Assembly: GCF_008017455.1 (NCBI RefSeq)
Contig: NZ_VRTY01000004.1
Coordinates: 34,486 to 98,485 of the forward strand
DNA: 64,000 nucleotides
Source of the DNA: Pontibacter qinzhouensis
Lineage (GTDB): Bacteria > Bacteroidota > Bacteroidia > Cytophagales > Hymenobacteraceae
Reading direction: 5' to 3'
The notes beneath the pieces were generated by a model, which saw only the letters and a program-made list of their open reading frames with translations, was not told the DNA's origin and did not search any database. Each line of letters starts with the position of its first letter. Positions within the stretch are counted from its first letter, which is position 1. The position numbers and the translations under genes are program-made. Shown in pieces: positions 53,504 to 62,354 of this stretch.

Positions 53504-55315
53504 CTACTTCAGGTGTAGCCACTTCTCGAAGAGCTGCTGTTGCTGCGAAGTTGGAGCTTCTACACGCTCAAAACGGTAGCGAACGCTTTCATCTTTCAGG
53601 AGCAGCACCTCAAGTGTCTGCAACTTTCCGCTTCTGTTCACCAGTACCTGCACCCTGTCGCCGAGTTCATAATTAGCCAGTGCCGCTGTTACTTCGTCTG
53701 CTGAGGCTACCCGCGTGCCTTCTATGGCTAGTAGCTCGTCCTGCACGTTTATGCCTGCCTGCCAGGCGCTGCTGCCTCTGGTAAGGCTCCGTACAATCAG
53801 CTTGCCATCAGAAGGCGAGGCAGTAGCACCCCAGTTCACCTGGTTGTTACCGGCATTCAGGTTAACCAGTTGCAGGCCTGCTGCTTCAAAAATGCAGTTG
53901 TAGTCGGGGGTTTTGGTGCCGTTTATGTAGTCTCTGAAAAAGTCGTCCAGTTTTTTGCCTGCTACCAGCTCAAGTGCTTGTTTTACCTCCTGTTCGGTAT
54001 AGCCACGGTTTAGCTGCTTGTAGTAACGGTTGTACATATACTGCATCACATCGTCCAGGTTTTTGGCTCCGTTGGTGGCATTCATCAGCTCCATGTTCAG
54101 CAGATGCCCCAATACAGTGCCTTTGGTGTAGTACGAGACTTCGGTGTTCCTGGAGTTCTCGTTTGGCCGGTAGCTCTTGATCCAGGCATCGAAGCTGGCT
54201 TCGCTAACCGTCTGCACTTTGTTTCCGGGCGTGTTCTCTACTGCATGTATACTCCCCGATACCGTATCCAGGAACTTCTGGGGTGTGATGATGCCTGCCC
54301 GCAAGCAGATAACATTGCTATAGTAGCTCGTGAACCCTTCGGCTACCCAGAGCAGCGTTGTGTAATTTTCCTGGCTGTAGTCGAAGGGGCCTAATGGCTC
54401 TGGCCGTAGCCGCTTTACGTTCCAGAGGTGAAAATACTCGTGCGCCACCAGGTTCAGAAAGCCGTTGTACCCGCTTTCGGTGCCATAGCTGGTGCTGGTT
54501 GTTTGCAGGGTAGTTGAGTTGAGGTGCTCCAGGCCTCCCCCGCTCCGTTGCAGGTTGTGCACAATAAATACGTATCGCTTAACCGGCAGCTCCCCGAATA
54601 TGGCAACAGCTGTTTCCGTTACCTTCTTCATGTCGGCGAGCAGGCGGTCTGGCACAAAATTGCCAGGGCCGTACATGGCTACCTCGTGTGGTACACCGGC
54701 CGCCGTAAAAGTCAGTACCTCGTGGTTTCCAATTTCCAGCGGAGAGTCGGCCAGCACGTCGTAATCAGGGAAAGTGTAGGTGAAATTACCGGTGCTGGTT
54801 AACCCCGTAGACACTTTGCTCCAGTCTTTGTAAGGCTTCACCACCAGTTCGCCACTTTGCTTCTGGTAGCCTTCCGGATACATAAAAACACTTGTGCCGT
54901 TTACATACCCATGCGAGGCATCTATGAAACTGGTACGAACGGAAAGCTCAAAAGCGTACACCTTGTACTTAACTTTAACTTCGGAGGCTTTCTGAGAGTA
55001 AACCCGCCAGGTGTTTTTGTCTATTTTTTCGGCCCGGAGGTTTTTACCAGCTTTGTCGGTAGCCACAAAACCTTCTACATTTTTCGGGAACTCGCGGATA
55101 AGGTATGAACCCGGAGCCCAGACAGGCATTTTATAGTCGATGTGGCCTTTACGGCCGGTTCCCTTCAGGTGTAGTTCTACCTCGAAATAATGTGTGTGTG
55201 GCTCCGGCATGGAGAGCGTGTACTGCAGTTCGGCTGCCAGCGCAGCAATGCTTTGGTACAAGCTTAAAAAGGCGACGAGAAGGCAGGTAAGTAGCAGGCG
55301 CTTTGGTGCAAGCAT
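53504..55315 (-). CDS. M61-family metallopeptidase with PDZ domain
   Basis: 603 residues with an N-terminal signal peptide (about 1-28). N-terminal beta domain (about 30-190), then the catalytic gluzincin domain with zinc motif VAHEYFHLWNVKRL (H, H and a downstream E in VAEGFTSYYS), and a C-terminal PDZ domain (about 480-570, KLIVRSLTRGSSAWQAGINV, then GTRVAS). Relatives are glycyl/aspartyl aminopeptidases of family M61. Exported, probably periplasmic. Monocistronic. Confidence 0.92.
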   Translation of the reverse strand: MLAPKRLLLTCLLVAFLSLYQSIAALAAELQYTLSMPEPHTHYFEVELHLKGTGRKGHIDYKMPVWAPGSYLIREFPKNVEGFVATDKAGKNLRAEKIDKNTWRVYSQKASEVKVKYKVYAFELSVRTSFIDASHGYVNGTSVFMYPEGYQKQSGELVVKPYKDWSKVSTGLTSTGNFTYTFPDYDVLADSPLEIGNHEVLTFTAAGVPHEVAMYGPGNFVPDRLLADMKKVTETAVAIFGELPVKRYVFIVHNLQRSGGGLEHLNSTTLQTTSTSYGTESGYNGFLNLVAHEYFHLWNVKRLRPEPLGPFDYSQENYTTLLWVAEGFTSYYSNVICLRAGIITPQKFLDTVSGSIHAVENTPGNKVQTVSEASFDAWIKSYRPNENSRNTEVSYYTKGTVLGHLLNMELMNATNGAKNLDDVMQYMYNRYYKQLNRGYTEQEVKQALELVAGKKLDDFFRDYINGTKTPDYNCIFEAAGLQLVNLNAGNNQVNWGATASPSDGKLIVRSLTRGSSAWQAGINVQDELLAIEGTRVASADEVTAALANYELGDRVQVLVNRSGKLQTLEVLLLKDESVRYRFERVEAPTSQQQQLFEKWLHLK

Positions 55316-55671
55316 GATAAGAGTAGTGAGATTAGATGCGTGTAATTTCGCTTAAACAATGTGTAAACAGGCATTTTACAACAATTTTTCCTTTTATACA
55401 AAACGTCTTCCAGCTTTGCTGCCTCTACGGGCTGTAAAACCCGTCTAATTCTATAAAAACATGTCGTTCAACCTCTAAATACATACCATTGATAATCAAC
55501 CAATTGCAAAATGAATTTAATTTGTTTGGCATTGATTTAGGCTTAAGGTAAACCATTTCTGGTGCAATTTATGTTATAATGCTACACGTATGCAGTTTAT
55601 GGCTTTTGCAAGGCAGCATAGTGTCTGAGTTTTTGAGCGAAAGTCTTTGCATTTCACCAAACCCTGAACCT
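55316..55671. other. divergent intergenic region between M61 peptidase and NlpC/P60 genes
   Basis: No coding region. A short hairpin acggg-ctgtaaaa-cccgt (55427-55444) resembles the REP-like hairpins. Promoters of both genes must lie here. Confidence 0.4.
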
Positions 55672-56274
55672 ATGAAAAAAGTAACGATTGTTGTGTTATC
55701 GCCTGTTGTTCTGCTCCTGTTTTTTCTGACTGTGGCAGAACCACGTACCACCGATGCCAGCTGGGTCGACGATGGACTTGAAACAAGTTACCTGAACGAA
55801 GAGCCAACAACAGAGGCTACAGTAGGTAAAAGATATAACAGCACGGAGTTTACAAAAAATAAAAAGGCACCTAAGCTACCTGGAGCAACAGACGAAGCAT
55901 TAGTTACCTACGCGCTAAGCCTGCTTGGCAGCCCTTATCTTTATGCAGGCATGTCAGAAGAAGGTTTCGACTGCTCTGGCTTTACCACCTATGTTTTTGA
56001 ACAGTCTGGCATTGCCATTGGTCGGTCTTCCTCGTTGCAGGCCGAAGAGGGCGTAGCAGTTTCGAGAGAAGAGGCGCGGCCCGGCGACCTCGTCATATTT
56101 ACGGGCACAAACAAACACGACCGCACGCCAGGCCACGTCGGCATTGTTATCTCATCGCCCGGCGATACCATTTCCTTTGTGCATTCATCTTCGAACGGAG
56201 GTGTTAAAATAAGCCAGGTAGAGGGCTCCGGCTACGACGACAGGTTCCTCGATCTCAGAAGAGTAATGGAGTAA
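55672..56274 (+). CDS. NlpC/P60-family cell-wall hydrolase
   Basis: 200 residues from the ATG at 55672, which starts a signal peptide (MKKVTIVVLSPVVLLLFFLT). A longer frame begins at 55579 but adds residues without coding character. The C-terminal domain (about 72-195) has the NlpC/P60 catalytic triad: C101 in FDCSGF, H155 in TPGHVGIV and H171 in FVHSSS. These cysteine hydrolases cut D-Glu-linked bonds in peptidoglycan stem peptides. Exported to the envelope. Confidence 0.93.
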   Translation: MKKVTIVVLSPVVLLLFFLTVAEPRTTDASWVDDGLETSYLNEEPTTEATVGKRYNSTEFTKNKKAPKLPGATDEALVTYALSLLGSPYLYAGMSEEGFDCSGFTTYVFEQSGIAIGRSSSLQAEEGVAVSREEARPGDLVIFTGTNKHDRTPGHVGIVISSPGDTISFVHSSSNGGVKISQVEGSGYDDRFLDLRRVME

Positions 56275-56295
56275 ATTGATGTTCCGGGGGTGCGC

Positions 56296-56352
56296 ACCCT
56301 TGGCCCCATTTAAGCAAAAAACCTTTTGGAGGGCGTTTTCATTAGAAGAATC
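56296..56352 (+). repeat. interspersed repeat, copy 19
   Basis: Starts ACCCTTGGCC, core CCTTTTGGAGGG, slightly diverged 3' end TTTTCATTAGAAGAATC. Confidence 0.83.
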
Positions 56353-56623
56353 TGATGAGCGCCCTTCTACCGTTTCTACAGCTCTAGTAGGTAATCTATA
56401 AACTAATCGGCTTTTTATCGTACACCTACTTAGTGCCGCGCCAAATAATAAGCAGAAGTGAGAAATTCTTATGGCGCGATATTTCTCGCTCATGGCTACT
56501 ATTCAGGGGCCTCAGGCCGTTTAGGAATGTATACCGGAGCAAAACCATTTTATAACGTATAAGTTGGAGAAACACTAGCTGCTACGTTCCGTTTTTACAA
56601 GGTAAAGGGCCTGCAAACGCTGA

Positions 56624-56631
56624 TATGTTTG
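56624..56631 (+). promoter_or_regulatory. -7 promoter element (TAnnTTTG)
   Basis: TATGTTTG, 84 bases before the ATG of the small membrane protein at 56716; upstream of it no clear -33 element. Confidence 0.35.
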
Positions 56632-56715
56632 CCTTTAGCAGAAACTTTTTTGGCACCTGCACGCGGCGAAGCAGCCAGTAAGAATTTTCGGAGACACACC
56701 CTAACCCATAGAACT

Positions 56716-57090
56716 ATGGTACACCCCTATGTTGTAAACACCATAAACGCCTTGGTGCTGCTTATTGCAGGTCTAACAGCTTATTTTGTAACCAGAGCTC
56801 CTGCCCCGGCAGCCCTGCTCGCCCCGGCTTTCGGTGTAGCCCTGCTGGCCTGCACTAGGCACCTGCGCAAACACAACCAGTTCGTAATAAACACAGTTAC
56901 CGCCTTAACTTTAATAGCCGGCTTTACCTTTCTGCTTTACATCGATTTTGAAGGAGGTTCCTGGAAAATAAACGACATGCTTTACCTCCTGATGGGCATC
57001 AGTTGCTTTGTGGCGGCTGTCTTTTATACCGGTACCTTTTTAAGTGAGCGCCGCAAAAAAGACAATACTATTTATAAAGACGATTTATAA
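56716..57090 (+). CDS. small four-helix membrane protein, hypothetical
   Basis: 124 residues from the ATG at 56716 (MVHPYVVNTINALVLLIAGL). A longer frame (from 56629) would include the promoter element and is not used. Four hydrophobic helices (about 9-24, 31-48, 56-74 and 86-107) with short loops and a basic, charged C-terminus (ERRKKDNTIYKDDL). No family recognised. A good terminator follows. Confidence 0.65.
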   Translation: MVHPYVVNTINALVLLIAGLTAYFVTRAPAPAALLAPAFGVALLACTRHLRKHNQFVINTVTALTLIAGFTFLLYIDFEGGSWKINDMLYLLMGISCFVAAVFYTGTFLSERRKKDNTIYKDDL

Positions 57091-57096
57091 AAAAGA

Positions 57097-57132
57097 AAAG
57101 CCTGACGTACCCTTGGGTACATCAGGCTTTAT
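57097..57132 (+). terminator. terminator of the small membrane protein gene
   Basis: aaagcctgacgtaccc (57097-57112) pairs with gggtacatcaggcttt (57115-57130), one mismatch, tight loop. Confidence 0.85.
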
Positions 57133-57238
57133 GAATCCTACTTAATCTTAACAAGCAGCTCTTTTGTAAACTTTTATACAGAAGAACTATCCGAAGACTA
57201 AAGGCAACAGTTACTGCATAAGCAGCATACACTGCTTA

Positions 57239-57307
57239 CTAAGCCGACTCACCTTTTACGTGAATACTATTACCTTGGCTTACTAAGACTTGTGTGGGAT
57301 TAGACAT
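57239..57307 (-). CDS. possible 22-residue peptide gene with perfect Shine-Dalgarno
   Basis: On the minus strand AAAGGAGGT is followed after 3 bases by an ATG, then 22 codons (MSNPTQVLVSQGNSIHVKGE and two more) and TAG. Bacteroidota rarely use Shine-Dalgarno sequences, so a full anti-16S match in front of an ORF is unusual. The plus strand correspondingly carries ACCTCCTTTCT, equal to the usual 16S 3' end. No homology is claimed. Confidence 0.3.
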   Translation of the reverse strand: MSNPTQVLVSQGNSIHVKGESA

Positions 57308-57310
57308 AGC

Positions 57311-57317
57311 ACCTCCT
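57311..57317 (-). promoter_or_regulatory. strong Shine-Dalgarno sequence
   Basis: AGGAGGT on the minus strand, 3 bases before the ATG at 57307; spacing is shorter than optimal. Confidence 0.4.
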
Positions 57318-57887
57318 TTCTCTTTAGTCCGACATAAACCCTGAGCGATTTCCCTTTAAAACAGTTTAGGTTGATCAGATTCAGAGCCGTAGCACTCGCT
57401 ACCTTCATTGTACTAAAGGTAAAATATTACAGATAAGTTCACAACTATAAAGAAAGTTTTTTATAAATATTTTTACCCGCAAAATCGACCAGAAACCATA
57501 CTAGTAGGCTCAGATAGCACAAATTATATAATCGCTTCAAAATCAATAAGCTACAAAGAGCAGGCACTAAATTAAACCTACCTCCATTTCTGGCAAGCCT
57601 ATTGCTTCTCTTCTTAATTGCTTCTAAACAGGCTCTGGAAGTGCTGGTAAAAGATTATGAGGAATAAGACGTGGGCACTGCAGCATTGAAAGTTTTATTA
57701 TAAGAATCTGTTCTGCTAGACTAAATTATAAGATTTCGGGCTTTATGTAGCTAATGAACGTTTGTTATTCTTATTTTGTAATATATTGCGTCTTAATTAT
57801 GGCAGGCGCAGCTACAAGTAAAGCGTTCATTCTATATATTTACATTTAAAACGTATCGTATTTTAACCTAAAACTACATGCTTTAAC

Positions 57888-58319
57888 ATGAGAAAGAATT
57901 TATTTGTACTTGCTTTTCTCTTTTTGATCTCAGGTTATGCCTGGTCGCAATCGGTATCCCCTACAGGTATCTGGACAAACGAGGAAGGCAAAGCCCGTTT
58001 TGAGATATACCAATGCGGCGATAAGCTTTGCGGAAAAATTGTAACCTTAAAAGAGCCTACCCGAAACGGCAAACCAAAAATGGATGATAATAACCCCGAT
58101 AAAAACCTGCGGAACCGGCCACTGCTAGGACTTGAGTTCTTGAAAGGTTTTGAATATACTGGCAACAACAAATGGGACAACGGCACTATTTACGATCCTG
58201 AGAGCGGGAAAACTTACTCTTGCTTTATGAAGTTGCAAGGAAAAGATAAAATGGAAGTAAAAGGTTATATCGGAATTTCGCTTATAGGCAGGTCCCAAAC
58301 CTGGACAAGAATAAAATAA
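57888..58319 (+). CDS. secreted DUF2147-family protein
   Basis: 143 residues with a signal peptide (MRKNLFVLAFLFLISGYAWS, cleavage after WSQ or near it). The mature part has the DUF2147 layout: GIWTNEEGKARFEIYQCGDK, CGKIVTLKEP, DPESGKTYSCFMKL and GISLIGRSQTWTR. A small beta-rich exported protein; its function is not known. A perfect terminator follows the stop by 5 bases. Confidence 0.88.
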   Translation: MRKNLFVLAFLFLISGYAWSQSVSPTGIWTNEEGKARFEIYQCGDKLCGKIVTLKEPTRNGKPKMDDNNPDKNLRNRPLLGLEFLKGFEYTGNNKWDNGTIYDPESGKTYSCFMKLQGKDKMEVKGYIGISLIGRSQTWTRIK

Positions 58320-58323
58320 AATA

Positions 58324-58360
58324 GGAGAAGGTTAGCATTATTGCTAACCTTCTCCATTTT
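58324..58360 (+). terminator. DUF2147 gene terminator
   Basis: ggagaaggttagca (58324-58337) and its exact complement (58342-58355), 4-base loop, then ATTTTC. Confidence 0.9.
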
Positions 58361-58452
58361 CAACCCTTTACATTTTTATTAACTGATTTAAAATGAAAAG
58401 GTTATCTATATTAGCTTATTTTTTTAAGAGCAGGACGCAAATTTTTAACTAA

Positions 58453-58914
58453 TTAAAAAACCTGCGTTATTCTGTATTCTTTGTCTCTGAAAACAAACGT
58501 ATCGCCGGATGTTTTACCTGCCATGGCTTTGTAGATCGGCGACATACCGGAAATGGCAAAAAACGACTCTCCGTCTATTTTCAGCTCTCCCAGGCTTACC
58601 CCAATAAAATAGTTCTGTAAGTCTGTCATAACCACAGCGCCTAACGTTATGTCGCTGTTCTGCTTGGTGGCATTTATCCGCTTAAGTAAACTCATGGTGG
58701 TAATTAACTCATCTAGTTGGCGGGCGTACATGTCGCGTTGTATCTGACATGCCTCTCTAAAAGATTCAAATCTGTCTTCCATTGCTCCCTGGTGCTCATT
58801 AGCACTTTCCTGTGCATCATCCATTGCCTCTTTAGCGGCTTGTATCTGCACATTGAGCAATTTGGAACTCTCCTGCAAGAGCCTTTTCTTTAATTCTAGT
58901 TCTTGTGTAAGCAT
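58453..58914 (-). CDS. GreA/GreB-like C-terminal domain protein with coiled coil
   Basis: 153 residues from the ATG at 58914 (MLTQELELKKRLLQES). The frame extends to 58977, but the extra hydrophobic residues are unlikely and 58914 gives the usual start. N-terminal coiled coil (about 1-85), C-terminal GreA/B-like FKBP fold (about 90-150: GAVVMTDLQNYFIGVSLGEL, ISGMSPIYKAMAGKTSGDTF). These Bacteroidota proteins resemble transcript-cleavage factors but the coiled coil is not the usual Gre finger, so a role at RNA polymerase is only inferred. Often misannotated as 3-oxoacyl-ACP synthase. Confidence 0.7.
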   Translation of the reverse strand: MLTQELELKKRLLQESSKLLNVQIQAAKEAMDDAQESANEHQGAMEDRFESFREACQIQRDMYARQLDELITTMSLLKRINATKQNSDITLGAVVMTDLQNYFIGVSLGELKIDGESFFAISGMSPIYKAMAGKTSGDTFVFRDKEYRITQVF

Positions 58915-59579
58915 GATTCCTGTTATAAGGCAAAACATTAAGTATAAAATAAGTGGCACCTCAGAACAAGATCCCACAGAAGTAACAGTAGCAAGCGGTT
59001 GCTATAATACCACCTTTTACCAGGCAGACTGGCAACTTTGGCTGGTGCAATGCACTCTTAAAAACACATCAAAATTACTTTCCCGGAGTAATAAACAACA
59101 ATGCATAGTTATCTTTCCGGAGAAAAAGCAATTGCGAAACGCCAACCAATGATAGTGCCGGTGCTCTGAGGCTTCAGGCAACAGAACAGATAATTTTTGT
59201 AAATGTTTTTACTTTTTCCTGGGTATTCAAGACCGGTTAAACGGAAATAACCAGCATTAGTTTTCTTTTTTTAACCTTAGCTGTTGCCTTCCTCATAACC
59301 CAGTAAAACAATTCAGGGGGCAATAAATCTGAACCACTCCATTTCCAGCATCCAATTTTTCTAATGAAAATGCCCTCCAGAAGGAAACTGACTTAAATGT
59401 TGCCAAGGGCCCACCAAGCCATTGCTTAATAGCAGATGAACCAAACTGAACGGAAGAAATAGGTGAAGCTAATAAAGAGAACAGGTGCCGTAAGATGTAT
59501 GATTATCTATCTTTTAAATTCCACTATTTTAGGCTATATTGAGTCACGATAGTACATTCAGCTAGATGTTGGTGCCGGT
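58915..59579. other. divergent intergenic region with repeat copy 20
   Basis: No coding region; holds repeat copy 20 and the promoters of the GreA-like and T9SS type B genes. Confidence 0.5.
59354..59409 (-). repeat. interspersed repeat, copy 20
   Basis: Reverse orientation; complement starts CCCTTGGCA, core CCTTCTGGAGG, 3' box TTTTCATTAGAAAAATT. Confidence 0.82.
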
Positions 59580-61763
59580 ATGAAAAAGCGTTTATTCCTG
59601 TTAATCTATTTACTTGTTGTAGCGTTAGGAGCCTCGGCCACACATATTGTTGGTGGTGAATTCGAACTCAGGCACCTGGCAGCTTATAATTACCGCCTCA
59701 CCCTAAACTTGTATTACGATGAAGTAAACGGTGACCCTGCGGCTATTGATCCTGTAATATCGGTTGGGATTTTTGAGAAGGCATCTAACAGACTAATGAT
59801 GACCAGGCAAGTCAGCATCAGGTCGCGATCTAATGTACCTTATACCAACATAGACTGCACTGTAGGGCAGCTTAAAACAGGCAAAGTAGTTTACCACGAC
59901 GATATTGTGCTGGACCCCAGCCTTTTTACGCACCCTGACGGTTATTATATAGTGTACGAGCGGTGCTGCCGTAACAGAACCATTAATAATATTATTAACC
60001 CCGAAGCAGCAGCCAATACATTTTACATGGAGTTTCCGCCGGTGGTGCGCGATCGGCAAGCCTTTAGGAATTCTTCGCCCGTGCTGTTTCCGCCGCTAAG
60101 CGATTATGCCTGCCGCAACGAACTTTTCTACTTCGATTTTGGTGGCACAGACCCTGATGGCGATTCGCTGGTATACGACATGGTGACGCCTCTGAATGGG
60201 TCTAGCAGCCAGTTTAACCCTGCCCCTCCCCCTTCTCGCGCACCACACAGCACTATTATGTGGCAAGCAGGTTATAGTCCGGCAAGCCAGATACTGGGGT
60301 CACCGCCCGTGAACATCGATTCCCGAACTGGTCGGCTGGTGGTGCAGCCAAGTGCTGCCGGCTTATATGTTTTTGGCGTGCGCTGCCAGGAATTTAGAGG
60401 AGGCCGTAAAATTGGGGAGGTAAGACGCGATTTTCAGTTGCTGGTACTGAACTGCACCCGCAACGAACCGCCCAAAATATTGGCAACAGAGCGTGGTACC
60501 AAAAAATACTATAACAACGGCGAGGTACTGCAGATTAGCCCCTCCAGCCAACGTTGCATCGATATTTATTTTACCGACCCCGACCCGAATGAGCCGCTAG
60601 AGTTTTTTACGCGTCCTGTCAATTTCACCGACAACTCTTTTACTGTAGAGGGTAATACCTCGGGCATGGTGAATTCTGGCAACGGAGCCGACACCCTTAC
60701 AGCTACTCTTTGCTTTCCGCTTTGTTACGACACACAAGGCAAAATTTATGAACTAGACTTTATTGTGCGCGATAATGGCTGCAGCCTGCCAAAACTAGAT
60801 ACTCTCCGGCTCCGGTTCCTCGTAGAACCACTCCCCGATACGCCACCCTCTCTCTCACTTTCCACACCCGACCGGGTATTTGAGGTTGAAGATGGAGGGG
60901 TTATCGCCTTTAATGTAACCGGTAACGACCCGGATCAGGATGTTATTTCGGTAACGGCGGCAGGTGTGGGTTTTAATCTTAATTCCCAGAAAATAACATT
61001 TGCTCCTAAAACGGGAGTTGGCCCTCTTACATCTGCCTTCAACTGGGAATTAGATTGCCAGGCAATGAAACAAAAGTCGTATCAGATTGAGTTTTTGGTT
61101 ACCTCCGAGAAATGCGGGAAGCAGGTAGTTACCAAAGAAGTGGTAGAAGTAAGAACCCGCTACGACAACTCACTCCCTATACTTTCAAGCGACCAGACAG
61201 CCCGGGTGTTTGAAATGGAACTGAACCAGGAAATGGAAGCTAACTTTTTAGGAGAAGATATAGATCTGCACGGATTGGTGCTCGAAGCCGTTGGAGTTGG
61301 CTTTAACTTAGCTGATTACGGGATGACATTTACGGCAGTGAACGGCAATGGCAATGCTACCGGTAAGTTTAACATGGTGGCTAACTGCGAAATTTTTGAA
61401 CAGGGCGCGGTGCGGGTAGATTTTAACCTGCGGGAAGATGCCTGTGTTGTTTCTCCTGTTCAGACCATAAAACTTGAGTTTAAAGTTAAAGTACCGGACA
61501 TTTCAGAGTTTTTACCATCGAATATATTTACGCCAAACGGTGATGGCAAAAACGATTTCTTCGGTATGCCTACCTTACCGGCCAATGTGTGCACCGGCAG
61601 TTTTCAGAATATTACCATCTTTAACAGGTGGGGCAAGGAGGTGTATAGCAGCACAGAGCAGGATTTCAGGTGGGATGGGAAGCATGTAAATGCAGGCGTT
61701 TACTATTACGTTATCGACTACCGAACAAATAAGTTTAAAGGCTCCGTAACCTTGGTTCGGTAG
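59580..61763 (+). CDS. secreted cell-surface protein with T9SS type B (gliding-motility-type) sorting domain
   Basis: 727 residues. Signal peptide (KKRLFLLIYLLVVALGAS), an N-terminal domain of about 300 residues with THIVGGEFELRHL and CCRNRTINNIINPE, then beta-sandwich repeats (about 310-640) with two similar blocks around GVGFNL. The C-terminus is a type B sorting domain: FTPNGDGKNDFFG, FQNITIFNRWGKEVYSS and GVYYYVIDYRTNKFKGSVTLVR. Exported by type IX secretion and anchored at the cell surface; possible adhesin or structural role. Proteins with this N-terminal start occur widely in Cytophagia, with unknown function. Confidence 0.88.
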   Translation: MKKRLFLLIYLLVVALGASATHIVGGEFELRHLAAYNYRLTLNLYYDEVNGDPAAIDPVISVGIFEKASNRLMMTRQVSIRSRSNVPYTNIDCTVGQLKTGKVVYHDDIVLDPSLFTHPDGYYIVYERCCRNRTINNIINPEAAANTFYMEFPPVVRDRQAFRNSSPVLFPPLSDYACRNELFYFDFGGTDPDGDSLVYDMVTPLNGSSSQFNPAPPPSRAPHSTIMWQAGYSPASQILGSPPVNIDSRTGRLVVQPSAAGLYVFGVRCQEFRGGRKIGEVRRDFQLLVLNCTRNEPPKILATERGTKKYYNNGEVLQISPSSQRCIDIYFTDPDPNEPLEFFTRPVNFTDNSFTVEGNTSGMVNSGNGADTLTATLCFPLCYDTQGKIYELDFIVRDNGCSLPKLDTLRLRFLVEPLPDTPPSLSLSTPDRVFEVEDGGVIAFNVTGNDPDQDVISVTAAGVGFNLNSQKITFAPKTGVGPLTSAFNWELDCQAMKQKSYQIEFLVTSEKCGKQVVTKEVVEVRTRYDNSLPILSSDQTARVFEMELNQEMEANFLGEDIDLHGLVLEAVGVGFNLADYGMTFTAVNGNGNATGKFNMVANCEIFEQGAVRVDFNLREDACVVSPVQTIKLEFKVKVPDISEFLPSNIFTPNGDGKNDFFGMPTLPANVCTGSFQNITIFNRWGKEVYSSTEQDFRWDGKHVNAGVYYYVIDYRTNKFKGSVTLVR

Positions 61764-61844
61764 CTTAACTACTTCTGGAGTACAAGTTTACCAACCAGAG
61801 TTTTACAAGCTAAAGCTCCAGCAGTTTAATAGATTGGGCTACTG

Positions 61845-62354
61845 TTATAGCTGCTCTGCTACAAGGGGTACAGCTTCTTTTTCTTCTTTTATATACTGGT
61901 AAATTAAGTTAGCAGCGCTTTCAAGCAAAGGGAAATCAGTGGTTCGCTCCTGGCACCGTTTCATATCGAAATGGCAAAGGCTGCCAAATGGGTTCCCATG
62001 TTCATCTTTGATTAAAACACCACAGTACGATAAAACCGGAGTTATGATAATTCCTTTTAAACGCGCATCCTCCTGTACATCTAACACCTCTAAGGTTTGT
62101 CTTTTTTTAAGTAAGGAGCAATAGGTGGCGCTCAGGGGGGCATCTTCTCCTTTTTCAGTGTTAGGGTCGTACTTATCGTACATGCCTATATTAAGTAGCT
62201 TGTTGCCATCGTACCGGTAAATGCCCGAATACCTGTGCGGTGTCCGGCTATTTAGAAAACGAAGCGCTCCATAAATGCCCTTGGTATCAATAGCTAACTT
62301 AAAGGCCTGAAGTTCATCAGCAAAATTATCAGTGGAGGGTGTAGTAATGGTCAT
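61845..62354 (-). CDS. GAF-domain protein
   Basis: 169 residues. One GAF fold (about 12-160): hydrophobic strand GALRFLNSRTPHRYSGIYRY, the middle QTLEVLDVQEDARLKGIIIT and the C-terminal VLIKDEHGNPFGSLCHFDMK. There is no enzyme or DNA-binding domain attached, so it probably acts as a small ligand- or redox-sensing partner. Ligand unknown. It lies alone downstream of the T9SS type B gene (81 bases between convergent stops). Confidence 0.78.
   Translation of the reverse strand: MTITTPSTDNFADELQAFKLAIDTKGIYGALRFLNSRTPHRYSGIYRYDGNKLLNIGMYDKYDPNTEKGEDAPLSATYCSLLKKRQTLEVLDVQEDARLKGIIITPVLSYCGVLIKDEHGNPFGSLCHFDMKRCQERTTDFPLLESAANLIYQYIKEEKEAVPLVAEQL

Larger units (their letters stand above)
56275..56715. 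other. intergenic region with repeat copy 19
   Basis: No coding region. Repeat copy 19 starts 21 bases after the NlpC/P60 stop; the -7 element of the next gene is at 56624-56631. Confidence 0.5.
57091..57887. other. intergenic region holding a short ORF with a strong Shine-Dalgarno
   Basis: Contains the terminator at 57097-57132 and the 22-codon minus-strand ORF (57239-57307). AT-rich elsewhere; no other gene seen. Confidence 0.5.

Noticed and set aside
57103..57121. CCCTTGGG inside the terminator as a repeat copy
   Set aside because: Only the 5' box matches by chance; the core and 3' box are missing and the bases belong to the terminator stem.
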